The position numbers and the translations under genes are program-made. From a bacterium (GTDB taxonomy: Bacteria > Armatimonadota > Fimbriimonadia > Fimbriimonadales > Fimbriimonadaceae), in the NCBI GenBank assembly GCA_013823945.1, contig PNMZ01000003.1, positions 212,326 to 276,325 of the forward strand: a stretch of DNA of 64,000 nt. Reading direction: 5' to 3'. The notes beneath the pieces were generated by a model. That model ran no database searches and was not told the DNA's origin. It worked only from the letters and a program-made list of their open reading frames with translations. How positions within the stretch are numbered: position 1 is the first letter of the stretch; every line of letters begins with the position of its first letter. Positions 44,475 through 53,812 of the stretch are shown one piece after another.

Positions 44475-45829
44475 ACTCGTTGGTCGCCGATTTGAACTAC
44501 GACGAAGGGGCATTTCACTCCTGGCCCATGGTTCCTTTGGGAGAACTTGGACGGTGGGGTAGCGGAGGAACGCCCAAAAGAGGCACCCCGGGCTACTACG
44601 GCGGAGAAATACCTTGGCTGAAAATTAGTGATTTGACCGACGGCGAGGTTGTTGCAAGTGAAGAGCGAATCACACCACTTGCCCTGCAAAACAGCAGTGC
44701 AAAGCTCCTTGAACCTGGTGCGCTCTTTGTCGCGATGTATGGATCAATTGGCAAGCTCGGGCTGAACAAGATTGCGTGCGCAACAAATCAGGCCATTGCA
44801 TTTTGCTATCCCAATGAACGTGTCAGCCTCAAATACCTATTCTGGGCACTCAGAGCATTGCGCCCTGAGTTGATTTCTGAGGGTAAGGGTGGAACCCAGC
44901 AGAACATCAGCCAGGGGGTCCTGAAGAACTTTCAGATTCCAGTTCCTCCGAGAGCCCACCAAGATCAGATTGTAGAGTGGATCGAAACGGCATTAGCTGC
45001 TCTCGTCGAGCCCCGCGACCGCCTCGCCACGATCCCAGAGCTCCTCAAGAAGTTCCGCCAATCCGTCCTCGCTGCCGCCTGCTCCGGCCAACTCACCGCC
45101 GACTGGCGCGCGAGCAATACTGAGGAAATGACAGGCATCGAACTCGCGAAGAGAATGACAGATGCCACACCGTCGAAGAAACTTCGTACGGCTCCTGTTG
45201 AGCCCGATCTCAAAATTCCAGAAACGTGGTCTTGGTCGGCAATAGCCAACATCGCTCAGATTCGGGGCGGCATTCAGAAGCAGCCTCACAGGGCTCCAAA
45301 GTCAAACGCATACAACTACCTGCGTGTTGCCAACGTGATGAGGGATAGGTTGGATTTGACCGAGCTCTCTCGATTTGAGCTAGCCGACGGAGAGCTGGAA
45401 ACATACCGACTACAGTATGGCGATCTACTGGTTGTGGAAGGCAACGGCAGTTTCAACGAGATCGGTCGCGCAAGCATCTGGAGGAACGAAGTCCAGGACT
45501 GTGTCCATCAGAACCACATTATCCGAGTGCGCTTCAACGGTCTCATTCCGGAGTTCGTGAACTTCTTCTGGAACTCACCAATTGGGATCGAGCAGGTTTC
45601 GGCGACTGCCGTAACCACCAGTGGGCTATATTCTCTCAGCACCGGCAAAATTGGGAGTCTAATGATTCCTGTCCCTGGTAAGTCAGAGCAAGTTGAGATC
45701 GTCCGCCGCATCGAGTCGCTCTTCGCTCTCGCCGATTCCATCGAATCGCGCCTCGCCGAAGCCACCGCCCAAGTCGAACGCACCACCCAAGCCATCCTAG
45801 CCAAAGCCTTCCGAGGCGAACTAACATAA
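44471..45829 (+). CDS. hsdS: Type I restriction specificity subunit
   Basis: 452 aa. Two target-recognition domains: first ends around LKNFQIPVPPRAHQDQIVEW, the second around SLMIPVPGKSEQVEIVRRIE, each followed by a long helix (IETALAALVEPRDRLATI and IESLFALADSIESRLAEA). Layout is normal, so the bipartite recognition site is set by both halves. Translationally coupled to rhuM. Ends 12 bases before gajA, so the two defence systems may share a transcript. Confidence 0.94.
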   Translation: MNSLVADLNYDEGAFHSWPMVPLGELGRWGSGGTPKRGTPGYYGGEIPWLKISDLTDGEVVASEERITPLALQNSSAKLLEPGALFVAMYGSIGKLGLNKIACATNQAIAFCYPNERVSLKYLFWALRALRPELISEGKGGTQQNISQGVLKNFQIPVPPRAHQDQIVEWIETALAALVEPRDRLATIPELLKKFRQSVLAAACSGQLTADWRASNTEEMTGIELAKRMTDATPSKKLRTAPVEPDLKIPETWSWSAIANIAQIRGGIQKQPHRAPKSNAYNYLRVANVMRDRLDLTELSRFELADGELETYRLQYGDLLVVEGNGSFNEIGRASIWRNEVQDCVHQNHIIRVRFNGLIPEFVNFFWNSPIGIEQVSATAVTTSGLYSLSTGKIGSLMIPVPGKSEQVEIVRRIESLFALADSIESRLAEATAQVERTTQAILAKAFRGELT

Positions 45830-45841
45830 GGTAAGTACAGC

Positions 45842-47644
45842 ATGCAAATTCGACGCGTTGCCATCAAGAACTTCAGGGGAATCAAGGATGCCACCTTGCA
45901 TCTCCCGCGAAATGTGGTGCTCGTTGGAGATAACAACTCATGCAAGTCTACTGTTCTCGAAGCACTCGATCTTACGCTCGGACCTGATCGAATTTCGCGG
46001 CACAATCCAATTGATGAGCATGATTTCTATGCAGGCGACTACGTAGATGCCGATGGAAATCCGATTCTAATTCAGATCGAAGTCACTATCATTGGTTTAT
46101 CCGACGAACAGCAACGTCGGTTCGCTGATCATCTCGAATGGTGGGACGAGGATACTCAAGAACTACTTCAGGCGGGCCAAGCCGCGCGGGTCGATCAAAC
46201 TAATGTGAGTGCTGCTCTCAGAGTTTCTTTTGAGGGAAGCTACGATGCTGACGAAGACGACTTCAAGGCTGAAACCTTCTATTCGATATCGCGTCAGGAA
46301 AACGGCCAAGCGACCCCTTTCGGAAAGCAGGATAAGCGATTCTGCGGTTTCCTATACCTTCGAGCCATAAGAACAGGATCTAGAGCCCTCTCACTAGAAC
46401 GAGGTTCGCTGCTTGACATAATCCTTCAGCTTGAGGAAAAGCGGCCTCAAATGTGGGAAAACGTACTTGATCAACTTCGTGGCGTAGCTGTCGCAGAGGA
46501 CCCGGAGCTCGGAATTTCAGATGTTTTGACGCGGGTTCAGGAGGCTGTGCAGCGGTTTGTTAGTTCTGAGTGGGCTGAAGCTCCGAAACTCCGTGTCACT
46601 GACCAGACACGTGAGACCCTGCGAAAGCAACTTGTCCTGTTTATTGAAACAGGTGCGGCCAGCCTGGACGGAACCTCACACTCTGCACCGTTCTACCATC
46701 AGGGTACGGGCACAATTAATGCGCTTGTGCTTGCGCTTCTTTCCATCATTGCGAGCCTTAAAGATTCCGTGATTTTTGCGATGGAGGAACCAGAGATTGC
46801 CATTCCGCCGCATGCCCAGAAAAGGATTGTGTCTAATGTAAGGAGATCGTCCTCTCAAGCTATCTTCACGTCACACTCCCCATACGTTCTTGAGGAGTTT
46901 CCACCGGGCCAAATTGTCGTGATGAACAGAAACGGTGGAGTCCTGCAAGGCCAACAAGCGGCACTACCTCCTGACGTTAAGCCCAAGGCATACAAGCTAG
47001 ATATGAGGAGACGCACCTGTGAAGCCCTGCTTGCTCGCCGCGTCTTGGTGGTAGAGGGAGCGACGGAGTACCTTGCATTGCCCACCGCTGCTCGACATTT
47101 GAATAGCTTAAGGCCGGGTGATTACGGTTCCTTTGATGCCCTTGGAATTGCAGTTGTGGACGCCGGAACCGACTCACAGATAGCTCCGTTGAGCAGCTAT
47201 TTCAAGGGCCTAGGGAAGACAGTGTTCACTGTTTTTGACAAGCAGGAGGCAGTTCAGTTGGCCCAGATACAGGCCGCATGCGACCACGCCTTTGAGTCTC
47301 CCGAGCAGGGATTTGAGAACCTGATTTTGAATCACTCAGACGCTGCCGCCCTACGGCGCTTTGCAAATGACCTTGAAGCAAACGGTGAGTGGCCGCAACA
47401 TCTAGCAGTCAACCCACCAAGCGGTTGGGCAGACGATGCAGCCATGCGGGCAGGATTACTTATTTACTTCAAGTGGCAAAAAGCGTCTGGCAGTGTCGCG
47501 CTCTTTCTGGAAAATTGCACGGAGATCGAAATGCCTACGTACGTTCGCGACACGATTGCAGCTATCAAGGCCCTAGTCTCACCCGCACCACCACCTCAAG
47601 CTCAAGCAGCGCCGGTGGATCAACCAGAAGAACCAGGCACGTAG
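45842..47644 (+). CDS. gajA: GajA-like OLD-family ATPase/TOPRIM nuclease (Gabija)
   Basis: 600 aa. N-terminal ABC-type ATPase of RecF/OLD kind: IKNFRGIKDATLHL, Walker A GDNNSCKST, Walker B IFAMEEPEIAIPP, HSPYVLEEF; C-terminal TOPRIM with VLVVEGATEYLALP and a later Asp in VFTVFDKQE. Walker A carries Cys34 where glycine is normal (codon TGC at 45941-45943), which may weaken ATP binding. In Gabija, GajA nicks DNA when nucleotides run low and GajB activates it. The following helicase gene completes the pair. Confidence 0.85.
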   Translation: MQIRRVAIKNFRGIKDATLHLPRNVVLVGDNNSCKSTVLEALDLTLGPDRISRHNPIDEHDFYAGDYVDADGNPILIQIEVTIIGLSDEQQRRFADHLEWWDEDTQELLQAGQAARVDQTNVSAALRVSFEGSYDADEDDFKAETFYSISRQENGQATPFGKQDKRFCGFLYLRAIRTGSRALSLERGSLLDIILQLEEKRPQMWENVLDQLRGVAVAEDPELGISDVLTRVQEAVQRFVSSEWAEAPKLRVTDQTRETLRKQLVLFIETGAASLDGTSHSAPFYHQGTGTINALVLALLSIIASLKDSVIFAMEEPEIAIPPHAQKRIVSNVRRSSSQAIFTSHSPYVLEEFPPGQIVVMNRNGGVLQGQQAALPPDVKPKAYKLDMRRRTCEALLARRVLVVEGATEYLALPTAARHLNSLRPGDYGSFDALGIAVVDAGTDSQIAPLSSYFKGLGKTVFTVFDKQEAVQLAQIQAACDHAFESPEQGFENLILNHSDAAALRRFANDLEANGEWPQHLAVNPPSGWADDAAMRAGLLIYFKWQKASGSVALFLENCTEIEMPTYVRDTIAAIKALVSPAPPPQAQAAPVDQPEEPGT

Positions 47645-47647
47645 GGC

Positions 47648-49366
47648 ATGAAGGGTGTTGACGATCTTCGAGAAGCAATTCTGAACTGCGAGGGGCATCT
47701 CCTTGTAACTGGCGGACCTGGTGCAGGCAAGACAACAGTTGCCTTGTATAAGGCCCTAAAATGTATAGCGGATGGGAGGCTCCAAGGTGGTCAACGCGTA
47801 CTGTTCCTGAGCTTTGCGCGCGCAACTGTCGCGAGGATCGTTGAAGCTGCACGACGCGAACTCTCACGAGATGCCTTGCGCCTGATTGATATCGACACGT
47901 ACCACGGCTTCGCATGGAGGCTTATCAGGTCTCACTCCTATCTGACAAACGGGCAGCAACCCAAACTCTTACCCCCAGCTGACATTGCGGCGCTGTTCGC
48001 CGACGTTCCCGAAGAATTGCATGCTGAAGAGTTAGAGCGTCTTTGGCTTGAAGAAGGATTGATAGGGTTTGACCTGTTTCCTGTGGAAGCGGAGCGCATC
48101 CTTCGAGAATGCAGGCGGTTAGGTCAGGTCTACTCATCAAAATTCCCCATCATCATCATTGATGAGTTTCAAGACACGAGCGCGGAGCAATACGCAATGA
48201 TCCGAGCTCTGTCGACAAACTCTCAGATCATCGCTTTGGCTGACCCTGACCAAAGAATCTATGACTTCGCAGGAGCCGATCCAAAAAGGATCGGAGAGTT
48301 CATCGAGGTATATCATCCCCAGATCGTGGATCTATCTGGCCGCAACCATCGGAGTGGTGGGACCGACATTGCACAATTTGGCAATGACGTTCTTACAGGA
48401 GCAAATCGGGGACAGACTTATAATCACGTCAAGGTAAAGTGCTTCGCCCTTGGAAAGGGTAGAGCAAGTCCCGAATTTGCCCTGAAAGCTGAAGTCATTT
48501 CAGCCATGAAGCGGCTCATTTCGAATGGCGACCCATGGTCTTTGGCGATCTTGGTTCCTACCCAAGCAATGATGCTTTCAACTGCAAAGTACCTGTCATC
48601 CGACAGTGATGGGCTGCCCACCATAAGCCACCAAGTCCATGTTGATCAAGAGGGCCCTTGTCTTGCCGCCGCGATCATAGCAGGCCTCCTGGAACGCGGT
48701 ACTCCACAGGAGCTGTTCGAACGACTCCTGGGGCAGCTTCGTACACATGTGCGCGGTCGAAAGGGTCGCAGGTCAAATCCAAGCCAAGCCGATCTCGGCT
48801 TTGCGGTTTCAATTAGTGACCTAACGCAGGTCGCAGAAATCAAAAAGAAGGATCAGAGGTTGACTGTTGAGGCTTGCGCTAGAGTTGCAAACGCCTGCGC
48901 TGGTTTGGCTCTTACTGGTGCCCCGGAGGAGGATTGGCGGCAGGTAATCGAGCTCCTAAGAGCCGAGGGTGAGCCGCGCATTTCCAAGGTCGCTGATGAT
49001 GCCAGATACATTCGCCTTCTCAGGCGCGGTTCTGTTCTAAGGGAACGGCTGAATGAACTTTGGAGGCAGTTCGGAGATTACCGAGGTGCGCGAACAGCGG
49101 TTGAGATCGCTCTTGCCCAGCTTCATCTGTCTAATAACACTGAGGAGGTTAGGGGGATTCACGTTATGACCCTTCACAAGTCAAAAGGAAAGGAATACGA
49201 CGAGGTCATTCTTTTCGAAGGGGCATATCAGGGTCGCTACATCTTTGGCACAACCGAAACAGACATTGCCAGAGCACGGCTCGTTCTTAGGGTGGGAGTT
49301 ACGCGTGCACGATCTCGTTCAACGATCCTCACCCCGAATGGTAACTTGCGGTGCATTTTGCTTTGA
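47648..49366 (+). CDS. gajB: GajB-like UvrD/PcrA-type helicase (Gabija)
   Basis: 572 aa superfamily 1 helicase: Walker A TGGPGAGKTT (Lys28), motif II IIIIDEFQDTSAEQY, motif III ADPDQRIYDFAGAD, motif IV VDLSGRNHRSGGTD, motif V TLHKSKGKEYDEVI and VI VLRVGVTRARS. Three bases after gajA, in the same order as known Gabija. Slightly longer than the usual 494 aa. Its last 48 bases overlap the convergent PIN gene. Confidence 0.85.
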   Translation: MKGVDDLREAILNCEGHLLVTGGPGAGKTTVALYKALKCIADGRLQGGQRVLFLSFARATVARIVEAARRELSRDALRLIDIDTYHGFAWRLIRSHSYLTNGQQPKLLPPADIAALFADVPEELHAEELERLWLEEGLIGFDLFPVEAERILRECRRLGQVYSSKFPIIIIDEFQDTSAEQYAMIRALSTNSQIIALADPDQRIYDFAGADPKRIGEFIEVYHPQIVDLSGRNHRSGGTDIAQFGNDVLTGANRGQTYNHVKVKCFALGKGRASPEFALKAEVISAMKRLISNGDPWSLAILVPTQAMMLSTAKYLSSDSDGLPTISHQVHVDQEGPCLAAAIIAGLLERGTPQELFERLLGQLRTHVRGRKGRRSNPSQADLGFAVSISDLTQVAEIKKKDQRLTVEACARVANACAGLALTGAPEEDWRQVIELLRAEGEPRISKVADDARYIRLLRRGSVLRERLNELWRQFGDYRGARTAVEIALAQLHLSNNTEEVRGIHVMTLHKSKGKEYDEVILFEGAYQGRYIFGTTETDIARARLVLRVGVTRARSRSTILTPNGNLRCILL

Positions 49367-49972
49367 GTCTCTGACACTCTTAGGAAGACTATTGCATTGT
49401 AAAACAAGGTCTGGCCCTAACCGTTCCACAACTTGCGGAAGAAGCTCAATTGGCACGCGCATACGAGCCGCTTGAAGTGCTCCAAACAAGCACTCAGCGA
49501 TGCTGTCCGGTCCGATAGCATCTTCAGTTTTCTCATGGAGCAGAAGCGCAGTCGTGGATACAAGTTCCAGGTCAGCGTGCCTCATTCTGCAGATCCTGGT
49601 TGCTTTGGCTTCGTCTATGACTGCTATGGCTTCGCGTTCCAAGGCGCAGGCAATGGTAGCCGCCTCTCCGTCATCAAGTGACTCCTGTGCCGATCCTGTA
49701 ACGAGGGTTTCAAAGTGTAACTTCGCCACGGCACCCATTTCGACTAATTGCACAGTGCCATCGGAGATCAAGTCATCCAGAAAGACAGAGTCGCTGTGGC
49801 CGTTCGCTACTCCACGACGCAGGTCTTCCTGGACTTCCACCGGTACGAGCAACGTGTGAGGCAGCAACTGAAGAATCCTTCGAGCCATTTGTGTTCCGGC
49901 AAGATTTATGATCGGACTGGCGTCAAAGACTGCAGGCGTCTCGGCGTTAGCGAATAATCTGGGACTGCTCAC
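49319..49972 (-). CDS. PIN-domain protein (putative toxin nuclease)
   Basis: 217 aa from GTG 49972. PIN acidic residues: AVFDASPIINLAG, then EESLDDGEAATIACALE region and VIDEAKATRIC. PIN proteins cut RNA, often as VapC toxins. Starts inside the upstream XRE-ImmA gene (26-base overlap), so it is the last gene of a coupled four-gene operon. The antitoxin could be the XRE domain of the upstream gene. Tail (ERLGPDLVLQCNSLPKSVRD) is longer than in VapC. Confidence 0.75.
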   Translation of the reverse strand: MSSPRLFANAETPAVFDASPIINLAGTQMARRILQLLPHTLLVPVEVQEDLRRGVANGHSDSVFLDDLISDGTVQLVEMGAVAKLHFETLVTGSAQESLDDGEAATIACALEREAIAVIDEAKATRICRMRHADLELVSTTALLLHEKTEDAIGPDSIAECLFGALQAARMRVPIELLPQVVERLGPDLVLQCNSLPKSVRDSKQNAPQVTIRGEDR

Positions 49973-51125
49973 TTGCTTCGCTCACCTCCATATCCAATCC
50001 GTCAAGGACTTGTCGTACCTCGTGTCGATTCAGTTGGAGGAGCCGGGCGAGCTGGCCCTCGCTGTAGAGTTCTGCCTTCGCAGCTTCCCGAGCGAGCAGA
50101 GACAGTCTTTGTGGAAGTGGACCTGCGGAACGGACAGCGATAAGCTGCTTTGCAGCGTCGTCCCCAATGACCGCACGGGCCTGTTCATCCGTGATGCCGC
50201 CATTATCTTGGAACCAATCCCAGGTTCCTTTTCTGACCAAAGTAAGCTCTTCTAAGCGTCTCACAACAGCTTCACGTGAGACAAAGAACTTTGCAGCCAA
50301 CAAAATTATGTGACGACGCGTTAGGTGGCTCTGGCCACTCGTCATCTCAACGAAACGCTGTTTGATCGAGCTCGCTGGCATCAGAAGGGCTGAAGCAAAG
50401 GCATTTGCGTACTTGTCCTCAAGTGACGTGAATCGGTCTCCAACGGACACAACCGAAGGATTACGTCGGTTACTCGCTAAGTGCCCCCATTCATGCCCAG
50501 CAGTCATCGGCAACCGACTTGGTTGATTAGAGTTAAGTAATATACAAGCCCCTGCAGCTTCATTGAATGCGAACAGCCCGGAAATGTTCGATGCTAATGG
50601 ACGCACGTAGACTCGAACGCCAAGGTCCGATTCTAGGACACCAACAACGTCGGATATCGGTCCCATCCCAAGACCGAGCCATCGACGGTGATCAGCCGCA
50701 TCGTGCTCGGCCTGTAGAGTTACATCACCAGGCAGTATTGGTCGTTCTGGCGGGTAATTCCGATGTCTGACGATGCCGAGGACGTTCTCTAGTTCGCACT
50801 CGGCCGCAACGAGCACATTCAAGAGCTGACTGGCGGATTCGACTTCCTCGGCATGACTGCTCGAATGCTTGCGAAACTGCGGGACGAGGTCAAGATGGAT
50901 TGATTCGCGACGAAGCAAGGAGTTGACACTTAGACCGTAACGGGAAGCCAATTTCTGCAGCTCATCGAGACGTAGTTTTCGCTCTCCTTTCTCAATCGCA
51001 ACCAAAGTCGTCCGAACGGCTCCGATAAGTTGGGCTGCTTCGGCTTGAGTGACCTTTGCTTTATCGCGTGCAACGCGTAAGCGCTCGCCAAGTTCAAGAT
51101 TCGAAATACCGAATGGATGCAACAT
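49947..51125 (-). CDS. XRE HTH fused to ImmA/IrrE metalloprotease
   Basis: 392 aa from ATG 51125 (TAATG overlap with the QueC-like stop). HTH: LGERLRVARDKAKVTQAEAA, then LIGAVRTTLVAIEKGERKL. Protease: HEWGH with the two His near residues 211-215 in MTAGHEWGHLASNRR, then ANAFASALLMP, the ImmA/IrrE family. Such proteins cleave repressors to switch on phage or stress genes. Here it lies between the QueC-like and PIN genes, and probably controls the operon, possibly by self-cleavage or by cutting a partner. C-terminal extension (about 100 aa, two-helix repeats) is unassigned. Confidence 0.9.
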   Translation of the reverse strand: MLHPFGISNLELGERLRVARDKAKVTQAEAAQLIGAVRTTLVAIEKGERKLRLDELQKLASRYGLSVNSLLRRESIHLDLVPQFRKHSSSHAEEVESASQLLNVLVAAECELENVLGIVRHRNYPPERPILPGDVTLQAEHDAADHRRWLGLGMGPISDVVGVLESDLGVRVYVRPLASNISGLFAFNEAAGACILLNSNQPSRLPMTAGHEWGHLASNRRNPSVVSVGDRFTSLEDKYANAFASALLMPASSIKQRFVEMTSGQSHLTRRHIILLAAKFFVSREAVVRRLEELTLVRKGTWDWFQDNGGITDEQARAVIGDDAAKQLIAVRSAGPLPQRLSLLAREAAKAELYSEGQLARLLQLNRHEVRQVLDGLDMEVSEASEQSQIIR

Positions 51126-52432
51126 TAGCTCTTTCCACCTACCCATTGCCTGATGAATGAAGTCTCGCCCTGAGCCTCTACAAACTTCGTCCACTCTTTG
51201 GCATGACGATCAATAAGGTCGCCCAGCCGAGCTTGAACTTCTTCGAATGGAATCGAAGTCACTAGAGCAACACTGGCGGCATGTCTGCTAATCAGCTCTT
51301 CTCCGAGCCAGTCTATATTGAAGTGATCGAGTTGCTGGACAGCCCCGATCGCGTAGTGATTTAACGCCTTGGTTACCCTGAAACCAGTTGGGGCTGCCCC
51401 TTCGAAACTGGTGGCCCTCAGGTTTTCGAAGGCATAAGTTCGAGGGGGTTCTGCAATCCCCGCTGAATGAAAACTCTGACGGCGTAAAAGACAAGCAGCG
51501 CAGACGCCACATTGAAGTCGTTTGCCCTGGATTGAACACCATCGAGCGTCTTGCCAGCACGATCTTGTGCCTTCCCAAGTTGAGCCTGGATTTAAGGCCC
51601 TTAGGGCACTTAGCGTCTCGCCCTTAGTGCTCCACATTCGAGGGAACGCATACTCTACCTTGTGCCCAAACACCGATTCGATGAGCTTGGCAACTTTCAC
51701 AGTAAACATTGGGTGATTGCGGTAGTCAGGGTAGCCCTGGAGGGTTGCCGTCAGCACGGGGCCGAAAATCCCCTGACCACTCTCCGGGACAACTGCCTGC
51801 CCGGCATCAACGAGATATGCAGCTATCCCAGCGAACATGGCGAATCGAAATCCCCGTGAACGTGCCGATGACTCAACCGGTCGCCTACCAAGTTTGAGAC
51901 TATAGGGAATACCCGTAAACGGAATTGGCCGTCCGTGCCGTCGCTCTCCATGCGCTGCACTACTTCCTACACGCACACGAAGTATTGCCCCCGGACTGGA
52001 GAAGTCTTCAAGGGCTACAACGGTCCTGGAGTCAAGCCCGTCACTGTATGCCATGACCTTGCGGGTCTGGGTCGATCCCAAATCCAGCGGCTCTTGCGGC
52101 TTTGGAGGAGGCGTTCCAGGACGGGCAATGAAGTCAAAGGTCCAATTATCTCCCGTCAACAGCCGGAGCACGTCGTCTAAGGCGCTAGCTACGGTAACGT
52201 CTGTCCATCGATCCGGTTCGTAAAGGGGAACCTGAATGTGGAGGTCTCTCCGCCAGATATAGGCTGGTCGTCGAACGACTCGGTCTGCGTAATCAACGGC
52301 TGCCATAACAGTAAGTGCATCTACAACCGAGGTCTCCCGTCGGGCAAATCCATACGTCTCCAGCGCATCAAGATCGAATTTGATGTGTCTGTTAGGTTCG
52401 AAGATAAGAAAATCGCTGGTGTTGCATTTCAT
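51125..52432 (-). CDS. QueC-like PP-loop ATPase with zinc site
   Basis: 435 aa. The PP-loop MAYSDGLDSRTVVAL near residues 127-141 is the ATP-pyrophosphatase loop SxGxDS, and a zinc site TRSCWQDARWC...QCGVCAACLLRRQSF near 288-320 is that of QueC (7-cyano-7-deazaguanine synthase). It is almost twice QueC length: about 125 residues precede the loop and 110 follow the zinc site. No queC, D, E or F genes are nearby, so it is not the tRNA-queuosine enzyme. QueC-like proteins in the Qat and type IV CBASS defence systems are the nearest precedent. Coupled by ATGA and TAATG to its neighbours. Confidence 0.85.
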   Translation of the reverse strand: MKCNTSDFLIFEPNRHIKFDLDALETYGFARRETSVVDALTVMAAVDYADRVVRRPAYIWRRDLHIQVPLYEPDRWTDVTVASALDDVLRLLTGDNWTFDFIARPGTPPPKPQEPLDLGSTQTRKVMAYSDGLDSRTVVALEDFSSPGAILRVRVGSSAAHGERRHGRPIPFTGIPYSLKLGRRPVESSARSRGFRFAMFAGIAAYLVDAGQAVVPESGQGIFGPVLTATLQGYPDYRNHPMFTVKVAKLIESVFGHKVEYAFPRMWSTKGETLSALRALNPGSTWEGTRSCWQDARWCSIQGKRLQCGVCAACLLRRQSFHSAGIAEPPRTYAFENLRATSFEGAAPTGFRVTKALNHYAIGAVQQLDHFNIDWLGEELISRHAASVALVTSIPFEEVQARLGDLIDRHAKEWTKFVEAQGETSFIRQWVGGKS

Positions 52433-53001
52433 AGAGACACCCCTTCATCAAGTCCGGTTTTGCTGCTAGGACGACGTGACACTCGTGCAGCGCTTTGCGG
52501 GTCAAGGAGAGTTTGCGTGACCTTGCTGACATCGAACGACTTCCATCCTTGAGCTAGTCGATTTCGATAGACTCTGGCCGCAGTGTCACCTTTGCGTTGA
52601 AGTCCGTGCTCCTCTATTCCGCCGCAGATTGCCCGATACGTGGCCTCAAAGACCCTTGGCAGACAGGACTCAATTGTTGGTGCGCCATGTGGCTGGTGAT
52701 GCACTTGATAGATTGCCTCGCTGATCAGTTGCTCAACAAATGCCGAACCAGGAAATTGCCGTCGAATCTTGTCAATCTGGAGACCGGTCTCGATGGGAGT
52801 TGGAGGAAAAAGTCGAGTTTGCACATCGGGATTTAGTGCCTCAGCGACACTTCTTATCGCCGCTCGATCCGACGCTCTCAAGAGGGCGCTAGGAATACAT
52901 TCCGCGATTTCAGCAGCGGTGTACGTGCCGTTCCAAGCCCGTTCTGCCAGTCTTCGGCAGGCTGAGTTCATTGGCAAACTTTTATGGGGTCCGTCCGTCA
53001 T
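52429..53001 (-). CDS. Unknown first protein of the QueC-like operon
   Basis: 190 aa from ATG 53001, preceded by GAGG at good spacing; a longer frame from 53043 would include the promoter. Helical protein with TAAEIAECIPSALL, FVEQLISEAIYQVHH and CLPRVFEATYRAICGG. No family recognised. Ends RPSSKTGLDEGVSL. It overlaps the QueC-like start by 4 bases, so is likely its substrate or partner, as the first gene in Qat and CBASS operons can be. Confidence 0.6.
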   Translation of the reverse strand: MTDGPHKSLPMNSACRRLAERAWNGTYTAAEIAECIPSALLRASDRAAIRSVAEALNPDVQTRLFPPTPIETGLQIDKIRRQFPGSAFVEQLISEAIYQVHHQPHGAPTIESCLPRVFEATYRAICGGIEEHGLQRKGDTAARVYRNRLAQGWKSFDVSKVTQTLLDPQSAARVSRRPSSKTGLDEGVSL

Positions 53002-53011
53002 ATGATCCTCG

Positions 53012-53050
53012 ATGTCAGAGTTATACCTGATACTTGATGACAATGTCAGA
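53012..53050 (-). promoter_or_regulatory. Promoter and operator of the QueC-like operon
   Basis: On the minus strand -35 CTGACA and -10 TATAAC are 18 bases apart, upstream of the ATG at 53001. The -35 lies in a palindrome TGACA-T-TGTCA (53038-53048). The octamer ATGTCAGA occurs twice in plus orientation (53012-53019 and 53043-53050), flanking the promoter. Both are reasonable binding sites for the XRE-ImmA regulator. Confidence 0.55.
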
Positions 53051-53184
53051 TGAGGTTTTCATTTCCCTTCCCTCTCGAGGGGAATTGACCGCTCAGGCAC
53101 AGGGGCAGTGCAACCGAGAATGCTGAGTGCTTGAAAGAAGAGTCGAGGCAATCAAAAAAAGAGCTCCGAATTGGAACTCTATAA

Positions 53185-53727
53185 CTATTGCTGAAACAGC
53201 AAGGCAGGGATGGTTCGTTGACTCACCGCTCGAATGAGTCGGTCAACGGTTGGATTCTGAAGCGCGAAGGTCGGAGGCTTGCTAGGAGCGCGGCGTGAGA
53301 TCACCAGATCGGTTGCGGCATCGAATTGATACCGCCAGAGTCGGGCCGCTCGAAACGGTTCGTCTTTGAGCTCCTTTCCTAAGTGATACTCGAATCCGCC
53401 GGACAGAACCAGGATTCGAGGTGCTCCCCACCGGAGTGGCACAACCGCCGCGCGTTGGTGAGCAGGATTATGAATGCCGGTCACCAAGATTGCTCCGCTC
53501 AGCACCAGCTGTTCAGACAATCGTTCAATCGAGTCCAGTTCTGGTGGTGTTGGATGAGCGTTTCCAAGGCATTCTTCTATGTGGGAAACTTTCGAGCGCA
53601 GCAGTCGAACATTTCCGTACAGCCACAATCCTGCAGGTTCGTAGAATCCTGGCTCCAAATCGAATGGAGCAGACCGCCGTGGGGGTGGAGGGTTCGGAAT
53701 CCGAACCCTTGTTTCAAGGTTTTGCAT
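53185..53727 (-). CDS. DprA/SLOG-like protein (tentative)
   Basis: 180 aa. GAILVTGIHNPAHQRAAVVPL and APRILVLSGGFEYHLG recall the Rossmann fold of DprA/Smf and SLOG proteins (S-G-x-x-x-V-x-G), but the usual GxRxxx nucleotide loop is imperfect. Length is about half of DprA. Independent of the QueC-like operon: a gap of about 185 bases separates them. Could be a small nucleotide-binding sensor or a DNA-recombination helper. Confidence 0.4.
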   Translation of the reverse strand: MQNLETRVRIPNPPPPRRSAPFDLEPGFYEPAGLWLYGNVRLLRSKVSHIEECLGNAHPTPPELDSIERLSEQLVLSGAILVTGIHNPAHQRAAVVPLRWGAPRILVLSGGFEYHLGKELKDEPFRAARLWRYQFDAATDLVISRRAPSKPPTFALQNPTVDRLIRAVSQRTIPALLFQQ

Positions 53728-53812
53728 GGTTCACCGCCACGCACTTTAAGCGAATCTACTTTCAGCCCCAAAAGCCGATCACAACCGGGAAGCGGTGCAT
53801 CATTGCATGGGC

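Noticed and set aside
49319..53001. Assignment of the QueC-like operon to Qat or type IV CBASS
   Set aside because: No QatA/QatD ATPase or TatD nuclease, no nucleotide cyclase and no TGT-like gene are adjacent, so only the enzyme family is shared.
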